Below are positions 16,535 through 25,333 of a stretch of DNA of 40,439 nucleotides, one piece after another. The notes under the pieces were generated by a model. That model saw only the letters and a program-made list of their open reading frames with translations, was not told the DNA's origin and ran no database searches. Source of the DNA: Acidobacterium sp. (GTDB taxonomy: Bacteria > Acidobacteriota > Terriglobia > Terriglobales > Acidobacteriaceae); the NCBI GenBank assembly GCA_003166955.1, contig PMUI01000090.1:456-40894 (forward strand), in the 5' to 3' direction. Within the stretch, counting starts at the first letter, position 1. Each line of letters starts with the position of its first letter. The translations under genes and the position numbers were made by a program.

Positions 16535-19500
16535 GTGAAGCGTCTCGCCGTACTCTCTCTTGGCGCCGTCCTGATTGTCAACTGCCACGCACAGACCCAA
16601 TACACGCGCGGCGTCGGTATTTATCCCGGCGACCCAAAGGAGTACACGGGCCCCTCGCTCACCGTCGACTCCGCGACTTATCGCAATCTCGCGCTGCATC
16701 GCCCCGCGTACCAATCCAGCGCCTACGATTACAACCTCACGGCGCAGCTCATCACCGATGGGATCAAAGAGCAAGCGCAGCCGCCATGGATCGTTACCTC
16801 CACGAGCAGCGGCAGCCTTCTCAACAAGCAGCAGCGCGAAGTTTTCCTCGACGGTAATATCACGTCGTCGATTGATGTCACAGGCGAGAACCCGTGGGTC
16901 GAGCTCGATCTTGAAGGAGGCTACGATCCGCCCGAGCTCGACCGCATCGACCTCTGGCTTCGCCGCATGAACAGCAAACCCCCCGCCTCTGGCTGGACCT
17001 ACATCGTCTCCGGGTCCAACGATCAAGCAAACTGGAATGAGGTCGGCCGCTCCACCGGAACCGACTGGCCGAGCATGGACTTTTCCGGCCCAAGCTTCGT
17101 TCAGTCCATCCCCTTCACGGCACCCGCGCGGTATCGCTCTTATCGGGTGCAGTTTTCAGCCGACGGCGTGAAGACCTGGGGCGTCGCCGAGTTGGCGACC
17201 TTTGACAAGGGCAGGGAAGTCCACATCGCCGGGTCCGAGCACTTCTTCAGCGCCTGGATGAGCGCCGGGAGCGGCGAAGAGTGGGTCTACGTTGACCTGG
17301 GCGCGCCGTGCACCTTCGATCGTGTGGTGCTGGCGTGGATTCGACCCGCGACAGAGGGTTTTATCCAGGTTTCTGACGACGCCGGGCAATGGCAGAACTT
17401 GCAGCCGTTGCCGTCCAATTCAGACACCACCGACGATATTCATCTCGCCCAATCCGCGCACGGGCGCTACGTCCGCGTCCTCATGACGAAGCCTGTCCAG
17501 CCTTCCGACCGCTATATCCTCAGCGAGTTCGAGGTTCACGGGCGCGGAGGTCTGGTCGCCGTGCCGCACCCCGCAGTCGCGTCTGCCGTTGGTGCGACAT
17601 TGCCACTAGCCGGTGGCGCATGGAGACTGCAGCGCGCCTCGCTGGCCGCAGCCAACGGCGAACAAATTGCCCAGCCTGGCTTCTCCGACTCTGACTGGAT
17701 GATCGCGACCGTGCCCGGCACCATTCTCACCAGCTACCTCAACGATGGCGCCGTTGCCGATCCTGACTACGGCGATAACCAGTACACCGTCTCCGACTCG
17801 TTCTTCTGTTCCGACTTCTGGTACCGCGACGAATTCGTTGCGCCGCCGACGCAACCCGGTCAACACGTCTGGCTGAACTTCGACGGCATCAACTGGAAGG
17901 CCGAAATCTATCTCAACGGCGAACATGTCGGCCGCATCGACGGCGGCATGATGCGCGGCCGATTCGACGTGACCAGCCTCATTCAGCCCGGCGCACAGAA
18001 CGCCCTGGCCGTCCGCATCATCGCCAACGCCAATCCCGGCAGCACCAAGGACAAGGCCGGCCGCACCGTCAATGGCGGCGCGCTCGGCCGCGACAATCCC
18101 ACCTTCCACGCCTCTGCCGGCTGGGACTGGATCTCCACCATTCACGGCCGCGATAACGGCATTTGGAACAAGGTGACGCTGACGACGAGCGGGCCGGTGA
18201 CGGTGGAGTCGCCGGAGGTGTGGAGCGATTTATATCTGCCCGCCGCCAACGTCTCTCCTCACACCCCGCTGGCAAACATCTGGATTGGAGCGACTCTGCA
18301 CAATCAGGACACACAGGCGGTTACTGGCACGCTCCGTGTCACGTTCGGCGATATCAAGGTCGAACAATCAGTCACGATTTCCGTCTCTGCGACGCGAACG
18401 GTCCTGCTTTCTCCGGGCGAGTACCCGACCCTTACCATCGCCAATCCAAAACTCTGGTGGCCGGTCGGCTACGGCGATCCAAACCTCTACCCGGTCACCA
18501 TCGCATTCATTGCCGACGGAAAAACGTCCGACACAAAGTCATTGCAGTTTGGGATCCGGCATTTCACATACTCCGAGGATGGCGGCGTTCTCAAAATTTG
18601 GATCAACGGGCGACGATTCATTGCCCGCGGCGGCAACTGGGGATTCTCCGAGTCGATGCTCCGCTACCGCTCCCGCGAATACGAGACTGCGATGCGCTAT
18701 CACCGCGACCTCCACTTCAACATGATCCGCAACTGGGTCGGCATGACGGACGACGAGGCGTTTTACGATGCGGCGGACAAGTATGGAGTCGCTATCTGGC
18801 AGGACTTCTGGCTGGCCAATCCCTGGGACGGGCCGAATCCGGATGACAACACGCTATTCCTCGTCAACGCCAACGATTATCTGCTACGGATTCGGAATCA
18901 CGCATCGCTGGGGTTGTTTTGCGGTCGCAACGAGGGGTTTCCGCCGCAGCCGATCGATGATGGGCTGCGAAATCTTGTCGACACGCTTGTGCACGACTCG
19001 CACTACATATCGAGTTCAGCCGATGGCTCCGTCAGCGGCCACGGTCCCTACCGCGTCGAGCCGCTGCGATACTACTTCGAACATGCGCCTGTAAAATTCC
19101 ACTCCGAGATGGGTGCACCCAACGTCGTTGAAATGGCCGATTTGCTTCGCACCATGCCCGATTCCGCGATGTGGCCGCAGGGTTATCAGTGGCCGCTCCA
19201 CGACTCCTTCATCCGCAGTATGTTTCCGGAATTCCACTTCCCGCCCAACGAAATCGATCAGGAATTTGGCGGCGCGCAGAACATCGCAGACTGGCTCGAG
19301 CTCGCGCAGTTCGTCGACTACAACGCCTATCGCGGCATGTACGAAGGGCAAAGCAAAAATCGACTCGGTCTGCTCATCTGGATGAGCCATCCTGCCTGGC
19401 CTTCATTGCTGTGGCAAACCTACGACTACTTTTTCGACACCGATGCCGGCTACTACGGCGCAAAGAAGGGCGCCGAGCCGCTGCACATCCAGTGGAACGC

Positions 19501-20131
19501 CTCGACAGATCGTGTTGAGGTGGTCAATTACAGCGCGGGCGAGCAGACCGCGCTGACGGCGCATGCCGAGGTGCTGAACATCGACGGCTCAGTGAAGTGG
19601 GAGAAGTCCGCCATTCTCGACAGCCACGAAGATTCGACGTCAACGCCGCTGCAGATCGAATATCCGACGGGGCTGTCAAAGACGCACTTCATCCGCCTTT
19701 CGCTCTCGCAGAACGGCAAAGTGGTGTCCTCGAATTTCTATTTGCGCGGCCTTACCGAAAACGACTACACCGGCATCCGCGAGCTGCCCAGCGTCAACAT
19801 CGAGATGACGAGTCACATCCGCCATCAGGGCATGCAATGGCGGCTCACCGTTGAGCTCCACAACATCTCCAGGGCTCCGGCGCTGATGGTTCGCGTGAAG
19901 GTCGTCCGGGACAAGACCGGCGACCTCATCGTCCCGGCACTCTACGATGACAATTACATCGCCCTCATGTCCGGCGAGCGCCGCACGATCCACATTCAGA
20001 TCGAGAACGCCGATACGCGCGGTGAGCGGCCTCGCCTCGTTCTTTATGGATTCAACCTCAATGGGAGCGGCCACAACTGGAGCCACGCCGCAACCGGCTC
20101 CGGGGTGCAGCAACCCGGAGCAGAGGAATAG
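16535..20131 (+). CDS. Secreted GH2 exo-glycosidase with two discoidin (F5/8C) domains
   Basis: A 1198-residue protein starting at GTG, with AGGAG 8-12 bases upstream. The signal peptide is residues 1-19 (ending IVNCHA then QTQ). Two N-terminal discoidin-type carbohydrate-binding domains are visible at about 50-200 (NLALHRPAYQSSAYD, WVELDLEGG) and 205-345 (WVYVDLGAPCTFDRVVLAWI, YILSEFEVHGRGG). The GH2 sugar-binding domain (FWYRDEFVAPP, LNFDGINWKAEIYLNGEHVG), the immunoglobulin-like domain and the TIM barrel follow. The acid/base is E800 (FCGRNEGF) and the nucleophile E858 (KFHSEMGAPN). Overall it resembles the exo-beta-D-glucosaminidase/beta-mannosidase branch of GH2 more than LacZ. Exact specificity (GlcN, Man or Gal) cannot be read from sequence alone. 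TACAAT at 16494-16499 could be a -10 box but has no good -35. It converges with the GH3 gene, stops 20 bases apart. Confidence 0.9.
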   Translation: MKRLAVLSLGAVLIVNCHAQTQYTRGVGIYPGDPKEYTGPSLTVDSATYRNLALHRPAYQSSAYDYNLTAQLITDGIKEQAQPPWIVTSTSSGSLLNKQQREVFLDGNITSSIDVTGENPWVELDLEGGYDPPELDRIDLWLRRMNSKPPASGWTYIVSGSNDQANWNEVGRSTGTDWPSMDFSGPSFVQSIPFTAPARYRSYRVQFSADGVKTWGVAELATFDKGREVHIAGSEHFFSAWMSAGSGEEWVYVDLGAPCTFDRVVLAWIRPATEGFIQVSDDAGQWQNLQPLPSNSDTTDDIHLAQSAHGRYVRVLMTKPVQPSDRYILSEFEVHGRGGLVAVPHPAVASAVGATLPLAGGAWRLQRASLAAANGEQIAQPGFSDSDWMIATVPGTILTSYLNDGAVADPDYGDNQYTVSDSFFCSDFWYRDEFVAPPTQPGQHVWLNFDGINWKAEIYLNGEHVGRIDGGMMRGRFDVTSLIQPGAQNALAVRIIANANPGSTKDKAGRTVNGGALGRDNPTFHASAGWDWISTIHGRDNGIWNKVTLTTSGPVTVESPEVWSDLYLPAANVSPHTPLANIWIGATLHNQDTQAVTGTLRVTFGDIKVEQSVTISVSATRTVLLSPGEYPTLTIANPKLWWPVGYGDPNLYPVTIAFIADGKTSDTKSLQFGIRHFTYSEDGGVLKIWINGRRFIARGGNWGFSESMLRYRSREYETAMRYHRDLHFNMIRNWVGMTDDEAFYDAADKYGVAIWQDFWLANPWDGPNPDDNTLFLVNANDYLLRIRNHASLGLFCGRNEGFPPQPIDDGLRNLVDTLVHDSHYISSSADGSVSGHGPYRVEPLRYYFEHAPVKFHSEMGAPNVVEMADLLRTMPDSAMWPQGYQWPLHDSFIRSMFPEFHFPPNEIDQEFGGAQNIADWLELAQFVDYNAYRGMYEGQSKNRLGLLIWMSHPAWPSLLWQTYDYFFDTDAGYYGAKKGAEPLHIQWNASTDRVEVVNYSAGEQTALTAHAEVLNIDGSVKWEKSAILDSHEDSTSTPLQIEYPTGLSKTHFIRLSLSQNGKVVSSNFYLRGLTENDYTGIRELPSVNIEMTSHIRHQGMQWRLTVELHNISRAPALMVRVKVVRDKTGDLIVPALYDDNYIALMSGERRTIHIQIENADTRGERPRLVLYGFNLNGSGHNWSHAATGSGVQQPGAEE

Positions 20132-20151
20132 CTCAGAGCCCGAGCAGTCCG

Positions 20152-22347
20152 CTACTCAATTTTCACCGTCGTGCTGAGCGGCAGATTTGCAGACGAATCG
20201 CCCACCATCAGACTCACCGGCTCCGTCTCCACGCGAAAATCGCCGGCCTTTGTGTCCCAATATGCCAGCCTCGACGCGGGCAGGGAAATCTCCACCGTCT
20301 TCGTTTGCCCGGCGTCGCTTGTCACACGCCGGAAACCTTCCAGCTCTTTGCCTGGGCGCTCAACTTTCGAGCGCAGATGCTTCACGTACAGCTGGACCAC
20401 CTCATCGCCGCTTCGGCTGCCGGTATTTGTCACATCCACGGATACAGTTACCGTTCCGTCCTTTGTCAGTTGCGCCGCGCTCGTCTTCAGGTTGGAGAAC
20501 CTAAACGTCGTGTAACTCAGTCCGAAACCGAACGGATAGAGAGGATCGCCCTTGAAATACATGTACGTGTGACCATTACGAATGTTGTAGTCCATCATCG
20601 GCGGCAGCTGATCGAGCGACTTCGGCCACGTCTCCACCAAATGCCCACCCGGGTTGTAGTCCCCAAAGAGCACCTTCGCCAGGGCCGTGCCTTCATCCTG
20701 CGATGCGTGGGTCATGTGCAGGATGGCCGGGACGTTTTCCTGGGTCCAGTTGATGGCGAAGGGGAAGCTGGAGATGAGCATGACTACTGTCTTCGGATTC
20801 TTGATGAAGACCTGCTTGACGATCTGCTCCTGCCCCAGGGTGATGCTTTCGCGGTCGCGGCCTTCGCGGCCATCGCTGGGCGAAGTGCAGGGCAGGGTGT
20901 AACCGCCGCCTTCGTAGCTGCTGTACCACTGGTGGGCCTCATCGCCGCAGGTTGGGTCGTTGCCCACCACCACAACGGCGACATCGGACTGGCTGGCGGC
21001 TTTCATCGCATCGTCCTCGCCATCGGGCGTGTCATACGCGGCGTAGTTCACCTTCACATCGGGGCCCAGCGCGTCTTTAATGCCCTGCAGGGGCGTCACT
21101 TTGTAGGGAGGAGTGCCGCCGTACCAGTCCCAGTGCACCGAATCCGCCAGCGGCCCGATGACCGCAATCGATTTGATCGATTTCTTATCGAGAGGCAGAA
21201 AGTCCTTCTCGTTTTTCAGCAGCACCACGGATTCGAGCGCAAGTCTCTTCGAAACGTCGCGGTCTTTATCCGTGTTCCACGGCTCCGGCCCGTCCTTGAC
21301 CTTCGTGTACGGCACCATTTCCGGCGGATCCAGCAACCCCAGCTTGATCGCGATCCGGAATTTGTAACGGAGAACGGCATCAATATCCGCTTCCGTGAGC
21401 GAACCATCCTTGAGCGCGGCTTTCGTTTCATCCGCATACCGGTCCAGGAACTGATTAATCCCATTTTTAATGCACGCTACCACTGCGGCTTCCTGGTTCG
21501 GATACAAATGACGCGGGTCGACCAGCAGCTTGACGGCGCCACCGTCCGTCGAGAGCACGTTCACGCCCCACTTGTCGCGCACGATGCTCTTCAGGATCGG
21601 ATTCACAGCCATGGCCGTCCCGTTCCAGGCGTTATACGAGGCCATCACCGCGCTCGCGCCGGCCTGCTGAAACGCCATGCGGAACGGCACCGAGTAGTAC
21701 TCCCAGAAAAGGCGCTCGTCGAAATCGGAAGATGAGCTGTTACGGTGATCTTCGTTCTCGTTAGCCAGGAAGTGCTTCAGCAGCGGCGAAGCCTGCCAGT
21801 ACTTCGGATCGTCGCCCTCGATTCCTTTCGCGAACGCGACCGCCATCGTCCCGTTGAAGAATGGATCCTCGCCATACACTTCTTCGCTGCGTCCCCAGCG
21901 CGGATCGCGCGCCAGATCCGACTGCGGACCCCAGTCCATCAGAATCTGGCGATCGTACTTCGGTGTCTCGGTGATGTAGCGTGCTTCGAATCCTTCGACG
22001 CCACCCGCCTGGCGGACCAGGTCCGGATCCCAGGAGTCGCCCATGCCCGGCGGCTGCGGAAATTGTGTAGTGGTGATGGGCTTGCGTCCGAAGCGCTCCT
22101 CGCGCTGCACCACGCCGTGAATCCCTTCCGAGCTGCCGATGTTGGGCACGCCGAGGCGCGGCACGCCCGTGCGTGTTCCAAGACAGTCGATCTTCTCCTC
22201 GGCCGTCATCAGCGACAGCAGATTGTCGATGCGCTTGTCTTCCGGCAAACTGGGATCGTTGAAGGGATACTTCGCTTGCTGCGAAAAGGCTGGGCTGAGT
22301 CCAACCACCCAGGAACAGAGCAGGACTGCAAATCGCTTCTTTGTCAT
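20152..22347 (-). CDS. Secreted GH3 beta-glycosidase
   Basis: A 731-residue enzyme. The signal peptide is about residues 1-22 (FAVLLCSWVVGLSPAFS then QQA). The GH3 N-terminal barrel contains MTAEEKIDCLGT, GSSEGIHGVVQREERFG, GPQSDLARDPRWGRSEEVYG and KHFLANENEDHR. The nucleophile is predicted at D268 in LSTDGGAVKLLV; the more usual text here is SDW, so the Gly after Asp is a variation. The GH3 C-terminal domain (LESVVLLKNEKDFLPLDKKS; SIAVIGPLADS) and a fibronectin-III-like domain (SGDEVVQLYVKHL...RPGKELEGFRRV) follow. GH3 enzymes are retaining exo-beta-glucosidases, xylosidases or related. The first ATG is followed directly by a signal peptide; the ribosome binding site is weak. It probably acts in the periplasm or outside, finishing oligosaccharides made by the neighbouring enzymes. 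Confidence 0.93.
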   Translation of the reverse strand: MTKKRFAVLLCSWVVGLSPAFSQQAKYPFNDPSLPEDKRIDNLLSLMTAEEKIDCLGTRTGVPRLGVPNIGSSEGIHGVVQREERFGRKPITTTQFPQPPGMGDSWDPDLVRQAGGVEGFEARYITETPKYDRQILMDWGPQSDLARDPRWGRSEEVYGEDPFFNGTMAVAFAKGIEGDDPKYWQASPLLKHFLANENEDHRNSSSSDFDERLFWEYYSVPFRMAFQQAGASAVMASYNAWNGTAMAVNPILKSIVRDKWGVNVLSTDGGAVKLLVDPRHLYPNQEAAVVACIKNGINQFLDRYADETKAALKDGSLTEADIDAVLRYKFRIAIKLGLLDPPEMVPYTKVKDGPEPWNTDKDRDVSKRLALESVVLLKNEKDFLPLDKKSIKSIAVIGPLADSVHWDWYGGTPPYKVTPLQGIKDALGPDVKVNYAAYDTPDGEDDAMKAASQSDVAVVVVGNDPTCGDEAHQWYSSYEGGGYTLPCTSPSDGREGRDRESITLGQEQIVKQVFIKNPKTVVMLISSFPFAINWTQENVPAILHMTHASQDEGTALAKVLFGDYNPGGHLVETWPKSLDQLPPMMDYNIRNGHTYMYFKGDPLYPFGFGLSYTTFRFSNLKTSAAQLTKDGTVTVSVDVTNTGSRSGDEVVQLYVKHLRSKVERPGKELEGFRRVTSDAGQTKTVEISLPASRLAYWDTKAGDFRVETEPVSLMVGDSSANLPLSTTVKIE

Positions 22348-22664
22348 TTCAGGGATCCCGTTTCAGCTGTGCTTGTCTCGGGGGGCGCAGACGACCTGAC
22401 CCCCGGCAACAATGCGGTTTCCAAACCAGCAAGGCTATCACGTTCCCAGGACGCGCTGCGGGCGTGGAGAAGGTGACGGAAGACGCTGTGGGTGGACAAG
22501 AATTCACAGAAGGTGGTGAAGGCGTCCGCCGTGATCGCGTCGATGGGCGGAGCCGCGTTGACAGAGGAACTGGTCGGGTCAGCGGAATGTGTTTTCCGGT
22601 TGTGTTTTCCGGTCAGGTGAGCTGATTGTTTTGGGGTCGTCCGCTGCCGCGTAGAGTGGAAGGC
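22348..22664. other. Divergent intergenic region, GH3 to transpeptidase gene
   Basis: About 317 bases with no supported gene. It contains the 13-bp tandem repeat at 22588..22613 and a TTGACA at 22558-22563 with no acceptable -10 at 16-18 bases. A minus-strand open frame crosses it but lacks a recognisable product. Confidence 0.45.
22588..22613 (+). repeat. Perfect 13-bp tandem duplication upstream of the transpeptidase operon
   Basis: TGTGTTTTCCGGT occurs twice head to tail (22588-22600 and 22601-22613), 52 bases before the ATG at 22665. It could be paired activator or repressor sites, or a simple slippage duplication. Confidence 0.6.
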
Positions 22665-23543
22665 ATGCGCTGCGGATCGATGCTGGCCGTTCTTTGTTGT
22701 GGAGTTTTGCCGGCGGGCGGGGTGGGTGTGTCCGGTGCGGCGCAGCGAGCATTGGATTCCGCGTTGGCGGGGACCGGTGCAGTTGCGGTTGTACTGGATG
22801 GGCAGGATGGGCGGCCGATTGCGACGATCCGCGCGGAAGAAGCCGGTCGGCTGGCGAGTGCGCCGGGTTCGACACTGAAGCCGTTGTTTCTGGCGGCGGC
22901 GCTGCGGCAGGGAAGAGTCCGCGCCGAGACAACGGTGGTCTGCCACGGGAATCTTCGCATCGCGGGGCGCGATCTGGCCTGCACCCATCCTCGAGATGAA
23001 AATGTGCTGGATGCTGAACGGGCACTGGCTTACTCCTGCAATGCGTGGTTTGCGAATCTGGCGACGCGGTTTGCTCCGGAGCAGGCGGCGGACGTGCTGC
23101 GGGAGTACGGGTTGGGGAGCCGTCCCGGGTTTGTTGCCGAGGAATCGGCGGGTATGGTTCGGAGGCCGTCGAGCGAAGCAGAGCTGCAGCTATTTGTGCT
23201 GGGCCTCGAGGATGTGGAGGTGACGCCGGCACAACTGGCGCGAGCGTATTTTCGGCTGGCGGCGCAGTTGGATGAAGTGCCAGTGGTGCGGCGGGGGCTG
23301 GAGGGATCGATTGCTTACGGGATGGCGCACAATGCGGCGACACCCGGGCTGACGATTGCCGGCAAAACGGGCACTGCCAGCGATGCAGGTCAGGCGTGGA
23401 CCCATGGATGGTTCGCGGGGATCGCATCGCGCGGCGCAGAGCGGGTTGTGGTGGTCGTCTATGTGCCGCGCGGCAATGGCGCGGATGCGGCGGGGATGGC
23501 GCATCGGTTTTTCGCTGCGTTGGAGCGGATGGCGGCGGGATGA
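22665..23543 (+). CDS. Transpeptidase-only penicillin-binding-like protein
   Basis: A 292-residue secreted or membrane-tethered protein consisting of a single penicillin-binding transpeptidase domain. The three active-site motifs are all present: S69-T-L-K72 (APGSTLKPLFLAA), S124-C-N126 (AYSCNAWFANLA) and K234-T-G236 (TIAGKTGTAS). The N-terminus (residues 1-24) is a signal peptide or anchor. There is no glycosyltransferase domain and no class B dimerisation domain, so it is much shorter than FtsI, PBP2 or PBP1-type proteins; class D beta-lactamase-like or carboxypeptidase-like activity is possible. The start is the ATG at 22665, preceded by GTGGAAGG; a TTG 39 bases upstream is less likely. 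It overlaps the next gene by 4 bases (ATGA), so the two are translationally coupled, and it faces an alpha-2-macroglobulin operon. Confidence 0.85.
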   Translation: MRCGSMLAVLCCGVLPAGGVGVSGAAQRALDSALAGTGAVAVVLDGQDGRPIATIRAEEAGRLASAPGSTLKPLFLAAALRQGRVRAETTVVCHGNLRIAGRDLACTHPRDENVLDAERALAYSCNAWFANLATRFAPEQAADVLREYGLGSRPGFVAEESAGMVRRPSSEAELQLFVLGLEDVEVTPAQLARAYFRLAAQLDEVPVVRRGLEGSIAYGMAHNAATPGLTIAGKTGTASDAGQAWTHGWFAGIASRGAERVVVVVYVPRGNGADAAGMAHRFFAALERMAAG

Positions 23544-25333
23544 GGCGAGTTTGGATTCTGCTGTGGGCCGCTGCGTGGGGCGGGGTTTGCGGAGTTGCGC
23601 AGGAGCAGGATCCGGGCGCGCGGCAGCTGGCGGTTGAGGTGTTTTCTGCGCGTCGGATTGCGGCGTTGACTGTGATGCCGATCGGGAAGAAGGAGTCGGT
23701 CCGAGTTTGTGTTTCGTGTCGGGCGAGGGTGGTGAGCGCGCCTTTCACGGCGAAGGTGCTGGGCGATGAGGTTGCGTTGTCTTCGGGCCAGCGGGCGCGG
23801 GAGGTCGAGCTGGACGGTGCGTTTCGACTAAAGCCGGATGGCGATGCGAAGGAGATTGGCGCGGCGGGCGTGTGGAGACTGTCGGTTGCTCACGGCGAGA
23901 TGCGCGTGGTGTTGACACTCGACAGCGAGCGCTATGTTGCGCTGGCGCTGAACGGAGAGGCGGGGGCGAGTGAGCCGCTGGAATCGTTGAAGGCGATGGC
24001 GTTGGTGGTGCGGACTTTTGCGCTGGAAAATGCAGATCGGCATGCGAAGGAAGGGTTCAATTTGTGCGACAGCACGCACTGCCAGGCGCTTCGATTTGGA
24101 AAACTGTTGCCGGCGATGGAGCGGGCGGTTCTGGAGACGGCCGGAGAGACTCTGTGGTTCGGTGCGCGACGGGCTTTCGTGTTCTATGCGCAAAACTGCG
24201 GTGGGCAGAGCGAGGGTGCGAGCCAGATATGGAGACGGCCTCGCGAACCTTATCTCGTGTCTCATGCTGATCCGTGGTGCACGCGGCATGGGGCTGCGCA
24301 GTGGCACGCGGAGATTCCGGTGGAGCAGATGCGGTCGATTTTTCGGAGTGAGGGATGGAATTTGCCGGGGCGAATCGATGCGGTGCGTGTGGCGAAGCGT
24401 ACGGATGTGGGACGCGCCGTGCAACTGGAGTTTGCGGGAGGCGGCGTTGCGATTCCGGTGGCGGCGGAGAGCTTTCGACTTGCGGTGGATCGGGCGCTGG
24501 GGTGGAACCAGCTGCGCAGCGACTGGTACACGGTGAGCCTGAGCAATGGCGTTCTGCATTTTGACGGGCGGGGTTTCGGGCATGGAGTGGGGCTGTGCCA
24601 GGCGGGCGCTGCGGAGATGGCAGCCGAGGGGTATTCATCGGCGGAGATTCTGAGGTTTTATTTTCCGGGGACACGAGTGGGCGTGACGTCGCAGGATCGC
24701 GGATGGGTGTCGGTGCGCGGGACGGGATGGACGCTGTGGACGACTCTGACGGCAACCGATTTGGTGAGGGAAGGAAACGCGGCGTGGGGGAAGGCACAGG
24801 CACTTTATCCGCCCCGTAGGCCGGTGCAACCGGATGTGTGGCAGATGCCGACGACGGAGCTTTTTCGGCAGGTAACGAATGAGCCGGGATGGATGCTGGC
24901 TTCGGCGCAGGGGACGCGGGTCTTTCTGCAGCCATCGACGGTGCTGAAGAGAAGCGGCGGGGAAGAGGAGACGCTGTTGCATGAATTTCTGCATGTGCAG
25001 GTGGAGAGCGAGGCTTCCCCCCAGGCTCCGCTGTGGCTACGTGAGGGAGTGGTGGAGGCGCTGGCTTCTGGAGAGCACGGAACTGTGGAGGCGATGGCTG
25101 TAGCGGATTTGGATGTAGCGCTGACTAGACCGAGGAATCAGGCGGAATCGCAGCGGGCTCATGCGCGAGCCGGAATACTGGCGCAGGCGCTGATCGCGCG
25201 CTATGGGTTGGAGCAGGTACGGCTGTGGCTGCGATCCGGGAGTGTACCGGAGTCGGCGCTCAAGGTGCTGGCGCCGGCTCGATGGCAGGCTCCGGGGCCG
25301 GCTCCGGCAGGGAATCCATCCATGCAGCGGTGA
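23540..25333 (+). CDS. SpoIID/LytB-domain protein fused to an HExxH metalloprotease-like domain
   Basis: A 597-residue secreted protein. The signal peptide is residues 1-20 (RRVWILLWAAAWGGVCGVAQ). The SpoIID/LytB domain spans about 100-400: LESLKAMALVVRTFAL places the expected catalytic Glu at E148, CDSTHCQAL follows, and the signature GRGFGHGVGLCQAGA runs from 343 to 357. SpoIID proteins are lytic transglycosylases that cut denuded glycan strands. The C-terminal region has H481-E-F-L-H485 followed by WLREGVVEAL, with E502 exactly 17 residues after H485; this is the gluzincin/peptidase MA-like zinc site. The start ATG overlaps the TGA of the transpeptidase gene. The last 74 bases overlap, antisense, the end of the minus-strand six-TM protein. 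It could belong to the DUF2300/YfaQ-like proteins of alpha-2-macroglobulin loci; I could not verify that. Confidence 0.82.
   Translation: MRRVWILLWAAAWGGVCGVAQEQDPGARQLAVEVFSARRIAALTVMPIGKKESVRVCVSCRARVVSAPFTAKVLGDEVALSSGQRAREVELDGAFRLKPDGDAKEIGAAGVWRLSVAHGEMRVVLTLDSERYVALALNGEAGASEPLESLKAMALVVRTFALENADRHAKEGFNLCDSTHCQALRFGKLLPAMERAVLETAGETLWFGARRAFVFYAQNCGGQSEGASQIWRRPREPYLVSHADPWCTRHGAAQWHAEIPVEQMRSIFRSEGWNLPGRIDAVRVAKRTDVGRAVQLEFAGGGVAIPVAAESFRLAVDRALGWNQLRSDWYTVSLSNGVLHFDGRGFGHGVGLCQAGAAEMAAEGYSSAEILRFYFPGTRVGVTSQDRGWVSVRGTGWTLWTTLTATDLVREGNAAWGKAQALYPPRRPVQPDVWQMPTTELFRQVTNEPGWMLASAQGTRVFLQPSTVLKRSGGEEETLLHEFLHVQVESEASPQAPLWLREGVVEALASGEHGTVEAMAVADLDVALTRPRNQAESQRAHARAGILAQALIARYGLEQVRLWLRSGSVPESALKVLAPARWQAPGPAPAGNPSMQR

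Noticed and set aside
22579-23748. 389-residue minus-strand frame rich in Pro, Arg and His
   Set aside because: It is the antisense shadow of the transpeptidase and SpoIID genes. Its composition is that of a GC-rich shadow frame, while the plus frames hold intact motifs.
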